Shown here piece after piece: positions 15,643-24,305 of a stretch of DNA of 61,504 bases; the first letter of the stretch is position 1, and each line of letters begins with the position of its first letter. The notes below the pieces were generated by a model. It worked only from the letters and a program-made list of their open reading frames with translations. It made no database searches and was not told the origin of the DNA. The DNA comes from Huintestinicola sp050874005. Its GTDB lineage: Bacteria > Bacillota > Clostridia > Oscillospirales > Ruminococcaceae. The translations under genes were made by a program, and so were the position numbers. The stretch covers positions 1-61,504 of the forward strand of contig NZ_JBNMJV010000016.1 of NCBI RefSeq assembly GCF_050874005.1, read 5' to 3'.

Positions 15643-16809
15643 ATGGAATACCTGCTGATGAATAAAGACAAAGCCGTGCTGTCTCTTGCAATGGAAGACG
15701 GAATGATAATCTCGGTCAATGAGATTTTCAGCGCAGAATATATGCCTGTGGGTATATATTCTGATAAAAAAAAGGAGCTGACATCTGCACTGAGAAAATG
15801 GTGGGCAGGCAGGCGTATTCCCGCAAGCCGTATCAGCTTCACAGAAGAGCTTGCAGCTATCAGCAAATATTTTGATACTCCCGATGATCTGGCATACCTT
15901 TCCGAAAAGTGTATGGGGCTTTCCTTGTCCGATCAGTACTGGATAAATCCCATAGATTCACCGCTAAAGTGGTCTGACATCAACTTCTTTGAGAATGATT
16001 TTTCGGAGGATATGGGAAAGATACTTTTTGACAATGCTAAGATAGACGATCCCGATATGATGTCCCCGGATAATACCTCGGACGGTAATCTTCGGAAAAA
16101 GTGGAAAATAATCAACGGTAAACGCTGTCTTATCAAGGGATATACGCTGCCATATAAGCAGGAACCCTTTAACGAGAAGATTGCGTCTGTCATATGCAGG
16201 GAATTGGGGATTAAGTCATATGTACCATACAGCCTCATTTTTGAGAACAATGAGCCTGCCTGTGTATGCGATAATTTTATTACTCCCGAAACCGAATTTG
16301 TCCCTGCCAGCTCGGTAATGAGCCTTAAAAAGCGTGACTCAAATACTTCTCTGTACAATCATTATATCAATATCTGCCGGGATATTGGCGTTACGGAAAT
16401 TTCAGACAGAATTGACGAAATGCTGGTTCTGGATTTCCTTATCGGAAACTATGACAGGCATTTCAGAAATTTCGGGCTTATCCGCAACGTTGAAACGCTT
16501 GAATTTGTTGGAGCCGCTCCTATTTTTGATAATGGAACAAGTCTGAAATTCAATACAGAAACGAATAATATATTTATCGAACCCGAGTATATGCTAAAAT
16601 CAAAGCCGTTCAAGAGCACACATCACGAACAGATAAGGCTTGTCAGAAATCCTGAACGCTTCAAAATATCGGGATTATGGAATTGTACCGATGAAATTCG
16701 TGATATACTGGAAACAGGCGGCGTGATATCAGCAAAACGTGTTGATTTTCTTTGTGATTTCGTTAATCAGAGGATAACAGCACTTGATACTGCCTTTTCA
16801 AAAAAATAA
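15643..16809 (+). CDS. HipA-like kinase-fold protein, no partner HipB
   Basis: This 388-residue protein has a HipA C-terminal kinase-like core. The catalytic loop reads LIGNYDRHFRNFGLI (about 267-281) and the metal-binding segment is IFDNGTSL (about 293). HipA enzymes phosphorylate aminoacyl-tRNA synthetases, whereas homologues with other partners act as regulators. The N-terminal HipA-coupling domain is replaced by an unrelated region of about 150 residues, and no HTH antitoxin precedes it. The ATG at 15643 follows GGGGTGA. It may share a transcript with the upstream 870-residue gene. The kinase fold is well supported; the target is unknown. Confidence 0.75.
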   Translation: MEYLLMNKDKAVLSLAMEDGMIISVNEIFSAEYMPVGIYSDKKKELTSALRKWWAGRRIPASRISFTEELAAISKYFDTPDDLAYLSEKCMGLSLSDQYWINPIDSPLKWSDINFFENDFSEDMGKILFDNAKIDDPDMMSPDNTSDGNLRKKWKIINGKRCLIKGYTLPYKQEPFNEKIASVICRELGIKSYVPYSLIFENNEPACVCDNFITPETEFVPASSVMSLKKRDSNTSLYNHYINICRDIGVTEISDRIDEMLVLDFLIGNYDRHFRNFGLIRNVETLEFVGAAPIFDNGTSLKFNTETNNIFIEPEYMLKSKPFKSTHHEQIRLVRNPERFKISGLWNCTDEIRDILETGGVISAKRVDFLCDFVNQRITALDTAFSKK

Positions 16810-16819
16810 ATTGAAAATA

Positions 16820-16852
16820 CCCGATATCCTGCCATTTCATACGGATATCGGG
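16820..16852 (+). terminator. Stem-loop after the solo HipA-like gene
   Basis: CCCGATATCC and GGATATCGGG form a perfect 10-bp stem 11 nt after the stop. The trailing bases are TATAATGG, so the T run is poor, but the position fits a transcript end. Confidence 0.6.
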
Positions 16853-16952
16853 TATAATGGATTTATCAAATAATTCTACTCTTTTCTGAGATTTTTCGTC
16901 AACGATTTTCTTATAATGAATAAGTGATATTTTGTGATAATGTTTATAAAAC

Positions 16953-16981
16953 TTGACAAAATGCATTGTTTAGTATATAAT
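16953..16981 (+). promoter_or_regulatory. Promoter of hipBA
   Basis: TTGACA, a 17-nt spacer and TATAAT form a perfect sigma-A promoter about 30 nt before hipB. HipB-type antitoxins commonly repress this position. Confidence 0.85.
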
Positions 16982-17013
16982 AATATACATTAGATTAAAA
17001 AGAAGGTGGTAAC

Positions 17014-17334
17014 ATGAGTAAAAAAAGAGTTGTTATAATGCCTAAAACTGAAGAAATATTAAATACTATGGGAGAGCAGATCAAACTCGCAAGACTAAGA
17101 CGTAAGCTATCAGCAGAACTTGTTGCGGAACGAGCGGGAATCAGTCGTGCTACACTATGGCAGGTCGAAAAAGGTTCACCTTCGGTAGCAATTGGAATAT
17201 ATGCGGCAGTTCTTCATGCACTTAATAATATGGACAAAGATCTTCTGCTCATTGCAAAAGATGATGAACTCGGCAGAAAGCTGCAGGACTTAGATTTACC
17301 TGTAAGAAAAAGGGCACCAAAGAAAGGTGAGTAG
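17014..17334 (+). CDS. hipB: HipB-like antitoxin (XRE helix-turn-helix)
   Basis: This 106-residue protein has a Cro/CI-type HTH (about 22-75): IKLARLRRKLSAELVAERAGISRATLWQVEKGSPS. The basic C-terminal tail (RKRAPKKGE) fits HipB-type proteins that bind both DNA and the HipA toxin. An AAGGTGG site precedes the ATG. The stop is 5 nt before hipA. It probably represses its own operon and neutralises HipA. Confidence 0.88.
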   Translation: MSKKRVVIMPKTEEILNTMGEQIKLARLRRKLSAELVAERAGISRATLWQVEKGSPSVAIGIYAAVLHALNNMDKDLLLIAKDDELGRKLQDLDLPVRKRAPKKGE

Positions 17335-17339
17335 CTGTT

Positions 17340-18608
17340 ATGAAGGATTCGGAAAAAACAATCTATGTATATCAGTCATGGGATACAGAGAAGCCGATGC
17401 TTATCGGTAAGCTGTATTCAAGTGCAAACAAAGGGAAAGAACTATTCTGCTTTGAATACGATAAAATATGGCTCAAAGACTCTCCGTATGGGTTTTCGCT
17501 TGATCCCGATCTGTATTTATACGAAGGAAGACAATTTGTGCCGAATGAAAAGCCATTATTCGGTATTTTTTCAGATTCGTGCCCTGACCGCTGGGGCAGA
17601 TTGCTTATGAAAAGACGGGAAGCAATAACCGCAAGAAAAGAAGACCGCAAACCGAAAGCACTGACAGAGAGTGATTATCTGCTTGGTGTATATGATGAAT
17701 CACGTATGGGAGGATTAAGATTTTCGGAATGTGAGAACGGACCTTTTCTTTCTGATGATAAACAGCTTGCAACACCACCATGGACTTCACTTTGTGAGCT
17801 TGAATCTGCATCATTGAATTTTGAGAAGAACGAAAAAGGTGAGGAAAAATGGCTTAAAATGCTTCTTGCACCCGGTTCATCACTTGGCGGAGCAAGACCT
17901 AAAGCAACTGTTCAGGCACCTGACAAAACATTATGGATCGCAAAGTTTCCATCAAAGCACGATGAATGGGATTCCGGTGCATGGGAAATGGTAACACACG
18001 ATCTTGCAGCTATGTGCGGACTTGATGTTCCCGAAGCAAAAATCGAAACATTTTCAAAAACGGGCAGTACATTTCTCGTAAAGCGTTTTGACAGGAATAA
18101 TGATAAAAGGATACATTTCAGCTCAGCTATGACATTGCTCAGAAAGACAGATGGTGCTTCAGGCACAGATGGTTTGGGATATTCGGATATCGCAGATTTC
18201 ATAAAGGCAAACGGCTCATCTCCCAAAGCAGATCTTGCAGAGCTTTGGAAAAGAATTGTGTTCAATATGGCTGTATCAAACACTGACGATCACCTTCGCA
18301 ACCATGCATTTATTCTTACAAAAAATGGATGGAAGCTATCTCCTCTTTTTGATGTGAACCCTAATATTTACGGCGATCAGCTTTCTTTGAATGTATCAGA
18401 TAGTGACAGTTCCATTGATTTTGAACTTGCTGAATGCTGTGCGGAGTATTATGGAATAGATAGATTGAGTGCGAAACAGGAAATAGAAAATATCGTTACC
18501 ATAGTCAATGATAACTGGAAAAAGAAAGCCGCTGATTACGGACTCGGAAGAAGTGCAGTCACTCACATGGAGCCTGCTTTTGATATGAAGATGAAGAATG
18601 CATATTGA
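17340..18608 (+). CDS. hipA: HipA toxin, serine/threonine kinase
   Basis: This 422-residue HipA-family kinase is full length. It has the N-terminal HipA domain (LFGIFSDSCPDRWGRLLM, about 75-92) and a glycine-rich nucleotide loop region (PGSSLGGARPKA, about 180-191). The catalytic loop is NTDDHLRNHAF (about 314-324) and the metal motif is in LSPLFDVNP. HipA phosphorylates aminoacyl-tRNA synthetases and induces dormancy. It follows hipB by 5 nt in one operon. On a mobile element it can act for maintenance or phage defence; the sequence does not tell which. Confidence 0.92.
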   Translation: MKDSEKTIYVYQSWDTEKPMLIGKLYSSANKGKELFCFEYDKIWLKDSPYGFSLDPDLYLYEGRQFVPNEKPLFGIFSDSCPDRWGRLLMKRREAITARKEDRKPKALTESDYLLGVYDESRMGGLRFSECENGPFLSDDKQLATPPWTSLCELESASLNFEKNEKGEEKWLKMLLAPGSSLGGARPKATVQAPDKTLWIAKFPSKHDEWDSGAWEMVTHDLAAMCGLDVPEAKIETFSKTGSTFLVKRFDRNNDKRIHFSSAMTLLRKTDGASGTDGLGYSDIADFIKANGSSPKADLAELWKRIVFNMAVSNTDDHLRNHAFILTKNGWKLSPLFDVNPNIYGDQLSLNVSDSDSSIDFELAECCAEYYGIDRLSAKQEIENIVTIVNDNWKKKAADYGLGRSAVTHMEPAFDMKMKNAY

Positions 18609-18694
18609 TTTTTCTGAAATAGAATATCGTATAACTGATTTTTATGAGAATATAGTTTAATGGATACATCAAATAAACGAAAGGAGCCCCCAAA

Positions 18695-20221
18695 ATGAAC
18701 ATAGCCGCCTACTGTCGTGTATCAACGGATAAATCCGACCAGCTTAACAGTCTGGAAGCGCAAAAGGGATTTTTCTGTGAGTTTGCGGAAAAGAATAACC
18801 ATAATCTTGTTCGTGTATATGCCGATGAGGGCATTTCGGGAACCAAGGTCAGAAACCGACACGAATTTCAGCAGCTTATGAAGGACGCAAAAACGGGTAT
18901 GTTTGAAATGGTGGTCGTAAAGGATATTTCCCGATTTGCAAGAAATACCGTTGATTTTCTCCAGAGCATAAGGAAGCTGAAGGAGCTTGAGATCGAAACT
19001 GTTTTCCTTACATCAAATCAGAAGGTGCTCGGCAGCTCTGAGTTTGTTCTTACCATATTTGCGGCGCTTGCACAGGAGGAGTCGGCAAATACCTCAAAGA
19101 GAATCAAGTTCGGAAAGCGTATCAATGCTGAACGAGGAAGAGTTCCCAATATCGTTTACGGATATGATAAAACTATCGGAGATTATTTTAACCTGTCTGT
19201 CAATGAACGTGAGGCTGAGGTAGTAAGACAGATTTTCAAAATGTATCTTGAGGAAGGCTATGGCGCATCAAAAATTGCCTCAATTCTCAATGAACGTGAA
19301 CTTAGAACCAAACGAGGCAGCCAGTGGTCACAGGGAGGAATTTGCAGGATACTGACAAATCCTATCTATACAGGCAGAGTAGTAAACGGACGTGAAGAGG
19401 TCAAGGATTTTCTGACAGGGGAGCGGAGTAAGAAAGAGCAATCCGAGTGGCTTGTTTCCGAGCACCCCGAAATGCGGATAATTGAAGATGATGTTTTTAA
19501 CAGGGCACAAAAGCTGTTGTCAAGCAGACATGAGGCTTTTCACATAAGCCATGAACGTCAGAGTAACAGGCATCTGTTCAGCACCCTTATAAGGTGCAGC
19601 GAGTGCGGGTATTCATTCAGACGGTCTGTGTATCGTGGCGAGGTCAGATGGGTATGCAGCGGAAGAAACAGCAAGGGCACAGGAAGCTGTGAAAACCGTA
19701 CCATTATAAAAGAGCAGCAGCTCATTGACGCACTTCGGGAATATTTCAGCGCAGTGATATCAAATAAGGCTGATTTTGCGAAGAACGTTGCCGAAAGCTT
19801 CCGTAAGCAGTATAACGATGTAAATCCCGACAGCGGGAATTATGACGAACTGAAAAAGAAGCTTGCAAAGCTTGAGAATACAGCTCAGAAATATATGGAT
19901 ATGTACGTTGACGAGCTTATTTCAAGAGAAAAACTTAATGAAAAGCTTGGTTCCGTAAACAGCGAGATAGAAGCAGTAAAGAATGATCTGAAAATGATCG
20001 AAAATAAAGTCAATAAATCCGAAAGGCTTGAGGATATAATTTCCGATACTGTGAAGTCCATGGAATCATCGGCAGATCTATGCTCAATGACAAATGCGGA
20101 ACTGAAAAAAATCGTCAATAAAATTACGGTTGACAAGGACGGAAAGATCGACGTTTATCTCAATTTAATGGACGATCTGGGGCTCTCGGAAGATTTTCGG
20201 GTTTGTACCGACCATACATAA
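18695..20221 (+). CDS. Large serine recombinase (integrase/excisionase of the element)
   Basis: This 508-residue large serine recombinase begins MNIAAYCRVSTDKSDQ with catalytic Ser10. The active-site arginines lie in VVVKDISRFARN and EESANTSKRIKFG. The recombinase domain (about 155-260) is followed by a zinc ribbon (CSECGYSF to GSCEN, about 301-333) and a long coiled coil (about 375-455). It catalyses attP/attB integration and, with a directionality factor, excision. An AAAGGAGC site precedes the ATG. The stop codon lies in the adjoining spoIIID remnant, so the gene end marks attR. Orientation matches spoIIID, as with spoIVCA in the B. subtilis skin element. Confidence 0.93.
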   Translation: MNIAAYCRVSTDKSDQLNSLEAQKGFFCEFAEKNNHNLVRVYADEGISGTKVRNRHEFQQLMKDAKTGMFEMVVVKDISRFARNTVDFLQSIRKLKELEIETVFLTSNQKVLGSSEFVLTIFAALAQEESANTSKRIKFGKRINAERGRVPNIVYGYDKTIGDYFNLSVNEREAEVVRQIFKMYLEEGYGASKIASILNERELRTKRGSQWSQGGICRILTNPIYTGRVVNGREEVKDFLTGERSKKEQSEWLVSEHPEMRIIEDDVFNRAQKLLSSRHEAFHISHERQSNRHLFSTLIRCSECGYSFRRSVYRGEVRWVCSGRNSKGTGSCENRTIIKEQQLIDALREYFSAVISNKADFAKNVAESFRKQYNDVNPDSGNYDELKKKLAKLENTAQKYMDMYVDELISREKLNEKLGSVNSEIEAVKNDLKMIENKVNKSERLEDIISDTVKSMESSADLCSMTNAELKKIVNKITVDKDGKIDVYLNLMDDLGLSEDFRVCTDHT

Positions 20222-20369
20222 AGACCTCACCGAAAAACTTCCTCACATAAGCTTGGGGCTTTATAATGAAGTTAAAAAGGTTCTGGAAACAAATAAAAGA
20301 GAGCGTCACATTCGTGGAGGAATGGCAACCAAGCATAAATATGAAGAACTGCACAGGAAAAACAAGTAA
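20190..20369 (+). pseudogene. spoIIID: spoIIID 3' fragment interrupted by the element
   Basis: In the frame shifted by one from the recombinase, an open stretch reads (K)IFG..PTIHKDLTEKLP, then NEVKKVLE, and ends RHIRGGMATKHKYEELHRKNK. It matches the C-terminal half of SpoIIID, the mother-cell sporulation regulator (B. subtilis: FGVSKSTVHKDLTERLP, RHLRGGEATKLKYKK). The remaining part holds the end of the HTH recognition helix and the basic C-terminal region. No start codon or N-terminal half is nearby. Excision of the element could restore the gene, as in sigK skin excision. Confidence 0.85.
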
Positions 20370-20647
20370 ATAAAAACATCTGTCTCTGTTTTGCAAGAAC
20401 AAAATAGCAAAGCGGAGGCAGAAAAATCGAACGGCAGTCATATGCTGAAACAAATTAAAATAATTATTATAAAAATGTTAAAAATATGCTTTCCCTATTC
20501 CTATGAATTTGAAAATGTGCTATAATATAGATTAAATACGTCGGAGAGTTTTTTATTAAGGGACAGCTGTTCTGTTCTGCTGCGTTAAGGGGCTTCGGCG
20601 TGAGAAAAATACATTTAGCATTTGAAAAATAGGAGAGCTTGAAGGTA
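20370..20647 (+). promoter_or_regulatory. Intergenic region with extended -10 promoter for pcrA
   Basis: The stretch is free of genes. An extended -10 (TGTGCTATAAT, near 20515-20525) lacks a strong -35 but is the best promoter for pcrA. Nothing else is recognised. Confidence 0.45.
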
Positions 20648-23023
20648 ATGAGTGATTTCATTAAGGTTAAGAGAGCCGTTTTGAACAAGTATTTTGAACG
20701 TATGAACGATATGCAGCGGGAGGCGGTGTTTTCTCTGAACGGTCCTGTGCTTATTCTCGCAGGCGCAGGAAGCGGAAAAACTACTGTTCTTGTGAACCGT
20801 ATTGCAAATATGATACTTTTCGGAAACGCTTATGCGGATGAAAGCAGCTATGCTGCTCTTTCTGATGATGATATGGCTTTCCTTGAAAACTATGACGGCG
20901 ACCGTTCTGAGGAGACTGTTTCCCGCCTTGCGGATATCATTTCCGTTGATCCCGTCAAGCCGTGGAATATCCTTGCCATTACATTTACAAACAAGGCGGC
21001 TAACGAGCTGAAACAGAGACTTTCTGATATGCTCGGAGAAGAAACGGGAAGCAGGATAAACGCTTCCACATTCCACTCCGCCTGCGTCCGTATTCTCCGC
21101 AGGGAGATCGAAAAGCTGGGATATTCACGAAGCTTCACCATATACGACAGTGATGACAGCCAGCGCCTTATCAAGACAAGTATGGACGCACTTGATATTT
21201 CAGACAAGGCTATTCACCCCAAGGCAGTTGCCGCCGTTATTTCCGCCTGCAAGGATAAGCTTATTACTCCCCAGCAATTCGAGGAGGAAGCGGCAGGAGA
21301 TTACAAGAAACTTACTGTATCAAAGATATATAAGGAATACCAGTCACGTCTCCGCAGCGCCGATGCTCTGGATTTTGACGATATTATTATGCTGACCGTT
21401 CAGCTTTTTGAGCAGGAACCCGATGTTCTTGACCATTACAGAAATCTTTACAAATATATAATGGTGGATGAATATCAGGATACCAATATGGCTCAGTACC
21501 GACTTGTTGCACTTCTTGCAGATAAGTATAAAAATCTGTGTGTTGTAGGCGATGACGATCAGTCAATTTACCGCTTCAGAGGAGCCACTATCGAAAATAT
21601 CCTTTCATTTGAAGAGCAGTTCGAGGGCTGCAAGGTCATAAAGCTTGAGCAGAATTACCGTTCCACACAAGTGATACTTGATGCCGCAAACTCGGTCATT
21701 GCAAACAATACGGGCAGAAAGCCCAAGGCGCTCTGGACAGACGTTAAGGACGGAGACAAGATCACCGTCTACAAGGCTTCCGACGAAGCAGCAGAGTCCA
21801 AATATGTGGCAAATATTATCCTTGACGGGGTTAAGGACGGCAGGTCGTACAAGGATTACGCTATCCTTTACAGAATGAACGCCCAGTCAAACTCTCTTGA
21901 AAAGGCCTTTACCGCAAGCGGCATACCCTACAGAGTTATCGGCGGTATGAGATTTTATGACCGCAAGGAAATAAAGGATATTATTGCATATCTTTCTGTT
22001 ATCAACAATCCCAACGATATGCTCAGATTTAAGAGGATAGTAAACGAGCCTAAGAGAGGTATCGGAGACAGCACTCTTTCAATGATCGAGCAGATATCCA
22101 TAGACCTGAAGCGTCCTCCTGTTGAGGTCATGAAGGACTCCGAGACCTATGCGCCTCTCAGCAAAAAATCCGCTTCACTTGTCAAAACTGCGGATATGTT
22201 CATTTCTCTGTCGGAAGCAGCTAATGAAATGACTTTGGAAGAGCTTTTCGATACTGTAGTTGATAAGACAGGCTACGGCGCAATGCTCAGAGCCCAGGGC
22301 GACGAGGGACTTGCACGCCTTGAGAATATTGAGGAGCTTAAATCCAACATTGTTGCCTTTATGGAGGCAAAGGAGGAAGCGGGAGAGCCTGCGGAGCTTT
22401 CCGATTTTCTTGAAGAAATTTCCCTCTTTACCGATGTGGATAAGCTGGACGCAGATGCAGACGCCGTTTGTATGATGACGATGCATTCCGCAAAGGGACT
22501 GGAGTTTCCTGTTGTTTTCATAGTAGGTATGGAGGACGGTATCTTCCCCGGACTTCGCAGCCTTGACAATCCCGAGGATCTTGAAGAAGAACGCCGCCTT
22601 GCATATGTGGGCATAACACGTGCAAAGGAAAAGCTGTACATCACCCACGCTCAGCAGAGAATGCTGTTCGGCTCCACTCAGCGCAATTTCCAGTCCAAAT
22701 TCATAAAGGAGATAGACAAGGACTGCATTGAGCGCATTGACGGAACGGTCAAGACCACCAAGAAGGTCGATGACGGAATTACCGCTCCCGTTCACGCATA
22801 CACTCTCCAAAGCCAGCTTGCAAACAAAAAGATAGAAGAGGCAAAGAAAAACGCCGCAGTTTCGTATGGAGTGGGCGACAGAGTAAAGCACAACACCTTT
22901 GGTGAGGGAACCATTGTCTCAATGAAGCCTATGGGCAACGACCACCTGCTTGAGATAGCCTTTGATACGGTGGGCACCAAGAAAATTATGGCAAATTTTG
23001 CAAAGATAATAAAAATATCCTGA
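20648..23023 (+). CDS. pcrA: ATP-dependent DNA helicase PcrA/UvrD
   Basis: PcrA is the essential SF1A 3'-5' helicase that acts in repair and removes RecA and stalled RNA polymerase. The product has motif I GAGSGKTT (about 40), the inserted 1B domain, motif II DEYQDTN (about 274), motif III GDDDQSIYRFRGA, motif IV (QNYRST), motif VI (AYVGITRAKEKLYI), and a C-terminal Tudor-like RNA-polymerase-binding domain (YGVGDRVKHNTFGEGTIV). Its length of about 790 is close to the family norm. I prefer the ATG at 20648; a TTG at 20639 is possible. It is the first housekeeping gene right of the element. Confidence 0.95.
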   Translation: MSDFIKVKRAVLNKYFERMNDMQREAVFSLNGPVLILAGAGSGKTTVLVNRIANMILFGNAYADESSYAALSDDDMAFLENYDGDRSEETVSRLADIISVDPVKPWNILAITFTNKAANELKQRLSDMLGEETGSRINASTFHSACVRILRREIEKLGYSRSFTIYDSDDSQRLIKTSMDALDISDKAIHPKAVAAVISACKDKLITPQQFEEEAAGDYKKLTVSKIYKEYQSRLRSADALDFDDIIMLTVQLFEQEPDVLDHYRNLYKYIMVDEYQDTNMAQYRLVALLADKYKNLCVVGDDDQSIYRFRGATIENILSFEEQFEGCKVIKLEQNYRSTQVILDAANSVIANNTGRKPKALWTDVKDGDKITVYKASDEAAESKYVANIILDGVKDGRSYKDYAILYRMNAQSNSLEKAFTASGIPYRVIGGMRFYDRKEIKDIIAYLSVINNPNDMLRFKRIVNEPKRGIGDSTLSMIEQISIDLKRPPVEVMKDSETYAPLSKKSASLVKTADMFISLSEAANEMTLEELFDTVVDKTGYGAMLRAQGDEGLARLENIEELKSNIVAFMEAKEEAGEPAELSDFLEEISLFTDVDKLDADADAVCMMTMHSAKGLEFPVVFIVGMEDGIFPGLRSLDNPEDLEEERRLAYVGITRAKEKLYITHAQQRMLFGSTQRNFQSKFIKEIDKDCIERIDGTVKTTKKVDDGITAPVHAYTLQSQLANKKIEEAKKNAAVSYGVGDRVKHNTFGEGTIVSMKPMGNDHLLEIAFDTVGTKKIMANFAKIIKIS

Positions 23024-23031
23024 TAAAAATT

Positions 23032-23068
23032 CAAGCTGCTTCCGGAAATTTTCGGGAGCAGCTTGTTT
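23032..23068 (+). terminator. Terminator of pcrA
   Basis: CAAGCTGCT and AGCAGCTTG arms close a stem with an inner CCGGAAATTTTCGG region, followed by TTTTAAAA. Confidence 0.75.
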
Positions 23069-23095
23069 TAAAAAGAGATGTAAGGAAGTGGGGAA

Positions 23096-23548
23096 ATGCC
23101 AAAAGCAGTAATATTCATAGGCGTGCAGGCAAGCGGCAAGACAAGCTATTACAACAGCTTTTTCAGCGATTATGAACATATAAGCCTTGACGAGATGAAA
23201 ACACGCAATAAGGAATACAAGCTTCTGCAGAAGTGCATAGCTTCCGGCAGTGATTTTGTGTCCGACAATACAAATCCAACGCCCGAGGACAGAAAAAGAT
23301 ACATAGATATGGCTTCATCGGCAGGATATAAGATAACGGGCTATTATTTCTGTTCGGAGATAGAAAAATGCATTGCACGAAACAGGGCAAGAGCGGGTAA
23401 AAGCCGTGTTCCCGATGTGGCAGTTGCAGCTACTCACAGAAAGCTTGTGATACCGTCAATGTCAGAGGGCTTTGACAGGCTTTATTATGTGAGGCTGACA
23501 GAAAATGGCTTTATTACAGAGGAATGGAGGGATAACGATGGAGTTTGA
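23096..23548 (+). CDS. Predicted polynucleotide kinase-like P-loop kinase
   Basis: This 150-residue P-loop kinase is of the type found in T4 Pnkp. Walker A is GVQASGKTS (about 9-17), the catalytic aspartate region is ISLDEMKTRN, a DNTNPTPEDR segment follows, and the lid is RNRARAGKSRVP. Such domains phosphorylate 5'-OH ends of RNA or DNA. The gene overlaps the Thg1-like gene by 11 nt, which argues that the pair acts together, with the kinase possibly preparing the 5' end of a tRNA. The substrate is inferred. A GGAAGTGGGG site precedes the start. Confidence 0.8.
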   Translation: MPKAVIFIGVQASGKTSYYNSFFSDYEHISLDEMKTRNKEYKLLQKCIASGSDFVSDNTNPTPEDRKRYIDMASSAGYKITGYYFCSEIEKCIARNRARAGKSRVPDVAVAATHRKLVIPSMSEGFDRLYYVRLTENGFITEEWRDNDGV

Positions 23549-24305
23549 AGCCTTTGACAGAAAAATGAGAGCTTTGGAAAAAGCTTTTGACAGCTATATT
23601 GACCCCCATATGCTTCTCTGCGCCAGACTTGACGGACGGGGCTTTTCAAATCTCACCGAAAAAAATTTCATCAAGCCGTATGATGAGCGATTTTACAGAT
23701 ATATGACAGAAACTGTCAGGCACCTTATGTCCTGCGGATTCAATATTATTGCAGGCTATACCCAGAGCGATGAAATATCCCTGCTTTTTCACCCTGCCGA
23801 CAACACCTACAACCGCAAGACAAGAAAGCTGATATCCGTTCTTGCAGGCGAAGCAAGCGGCTTTTTCTCCATAAAGCTGGGCGCTCCCGTGTCCTTTGAC
23901 TGCCGTCTGATACCTATGGAAGATAAGAAAGCAGTCAAGGATTATTTCTCCTGGAGACAGACCGATCTTCTGAGAAATTCACTTGATTCCTGCTGTTATT
24001 ATGTCCTGCTCGGTGACGGTATGGATTATCTTTCCGCCACCAAGACTCTTGAAGGGCAGGACGTTCCCTTTAAGACAGAGCTTTTGGCTTCTTACGGCAT
24101 TGATTATAATTCGCTCCCATCGTGGCAGAGATACGGTGCAGTCCTCCATTATGAACAAATCGAAAAAACAGGAACAAACCGAAAAACAGGTGAGCCTGTG
24201 AAGTTTTGCCGAAGGGAGCTTGTACTGAACGAAAACCTGCCTGCGGGAGAAAAATTCGGAGAATATATTCTGTCTCTTATGAACAGCGCTCTTTCCCAAG
24301 CATAA
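23538..24305 (+). CDS. Thg1-like 3'-5' RNA polymerase (tRNA 5'-end repair)
   Basis: This 255-residue member of the tRNA-His guanylyltransferase family is recognised by ARLDGRGFSNLTEKNFIKPYD (metal-binding aspartate and GRGF loop, about 27-47) and GYTQSDEISLLF (catalytic DE, about 82-93). The eukaryotic HINNLYNT motif is missing, replaced by SCCYYVLLGDG, which fits bacterial TLPs that repair truncated tRNA 5' ends by template-directed 3'-5' addition. The ATG at 23538 is preferred because GGAGG lies 7 nt upstream. It overlaps the P-loop kinase gene. Its 3' end overlaps the convergent asparaginase gene by 29 nt. Confidence 0.9.
   Translation: MEFEAFDRKMRALEKAFDSYIDPHMLLCARLDGRGFSNLTEKNFIKPYDERFYRYMTETVRHLMSCGFNIIAGYTQSDEISLLFHPADNTYNRKTRKLISVLAGEASGFFSIKLGAPVSFDCRLIPMEDKKAVKDYFSWRQTDLLRNSLDSCCYYVLLGDGMDYLSATKTLEGQDVPFKTELLASYGIDYNSLPSWQRYGAVLHYEQIEKTGTNRKTGEPVKFCRRELVLNENLPAGEKFGEYILSLMNSALSQA

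Larger units (their letters stand above)
1..20210 (+). mobile_element. Putative skin-like integrative element inserted in spoIIID (left end outside window)
   Basis: The right end is defined by a large serine recombinase (18695-20221) whose last codons and stop run into an in-frame 3' fragment of spoIIID. No spoIIID 5' half is found anywhere in the window, so the left junction, if intact, lies before base 1 and the element exceeds 20 kb. Cargo includes CRISPR arrays, a GTPase/peptide operon, type I restriction-modification, Rep/Xis genes, a HipBA module and a solo HipA-like kinase. It may be composite: the rep-xis part could be a nested plasmid-like unit. The right boundary is well supported; assigning everything from base 1 to the same element is inference. 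Confidence 0.6.

Noticed and set aside
20222..20453. Minus-strand frame opposite the spoIIID remnant
   Set aside because: The plus-strand SpoIIID match is unambiguous, and the opposite frame has no ribosome binding site.
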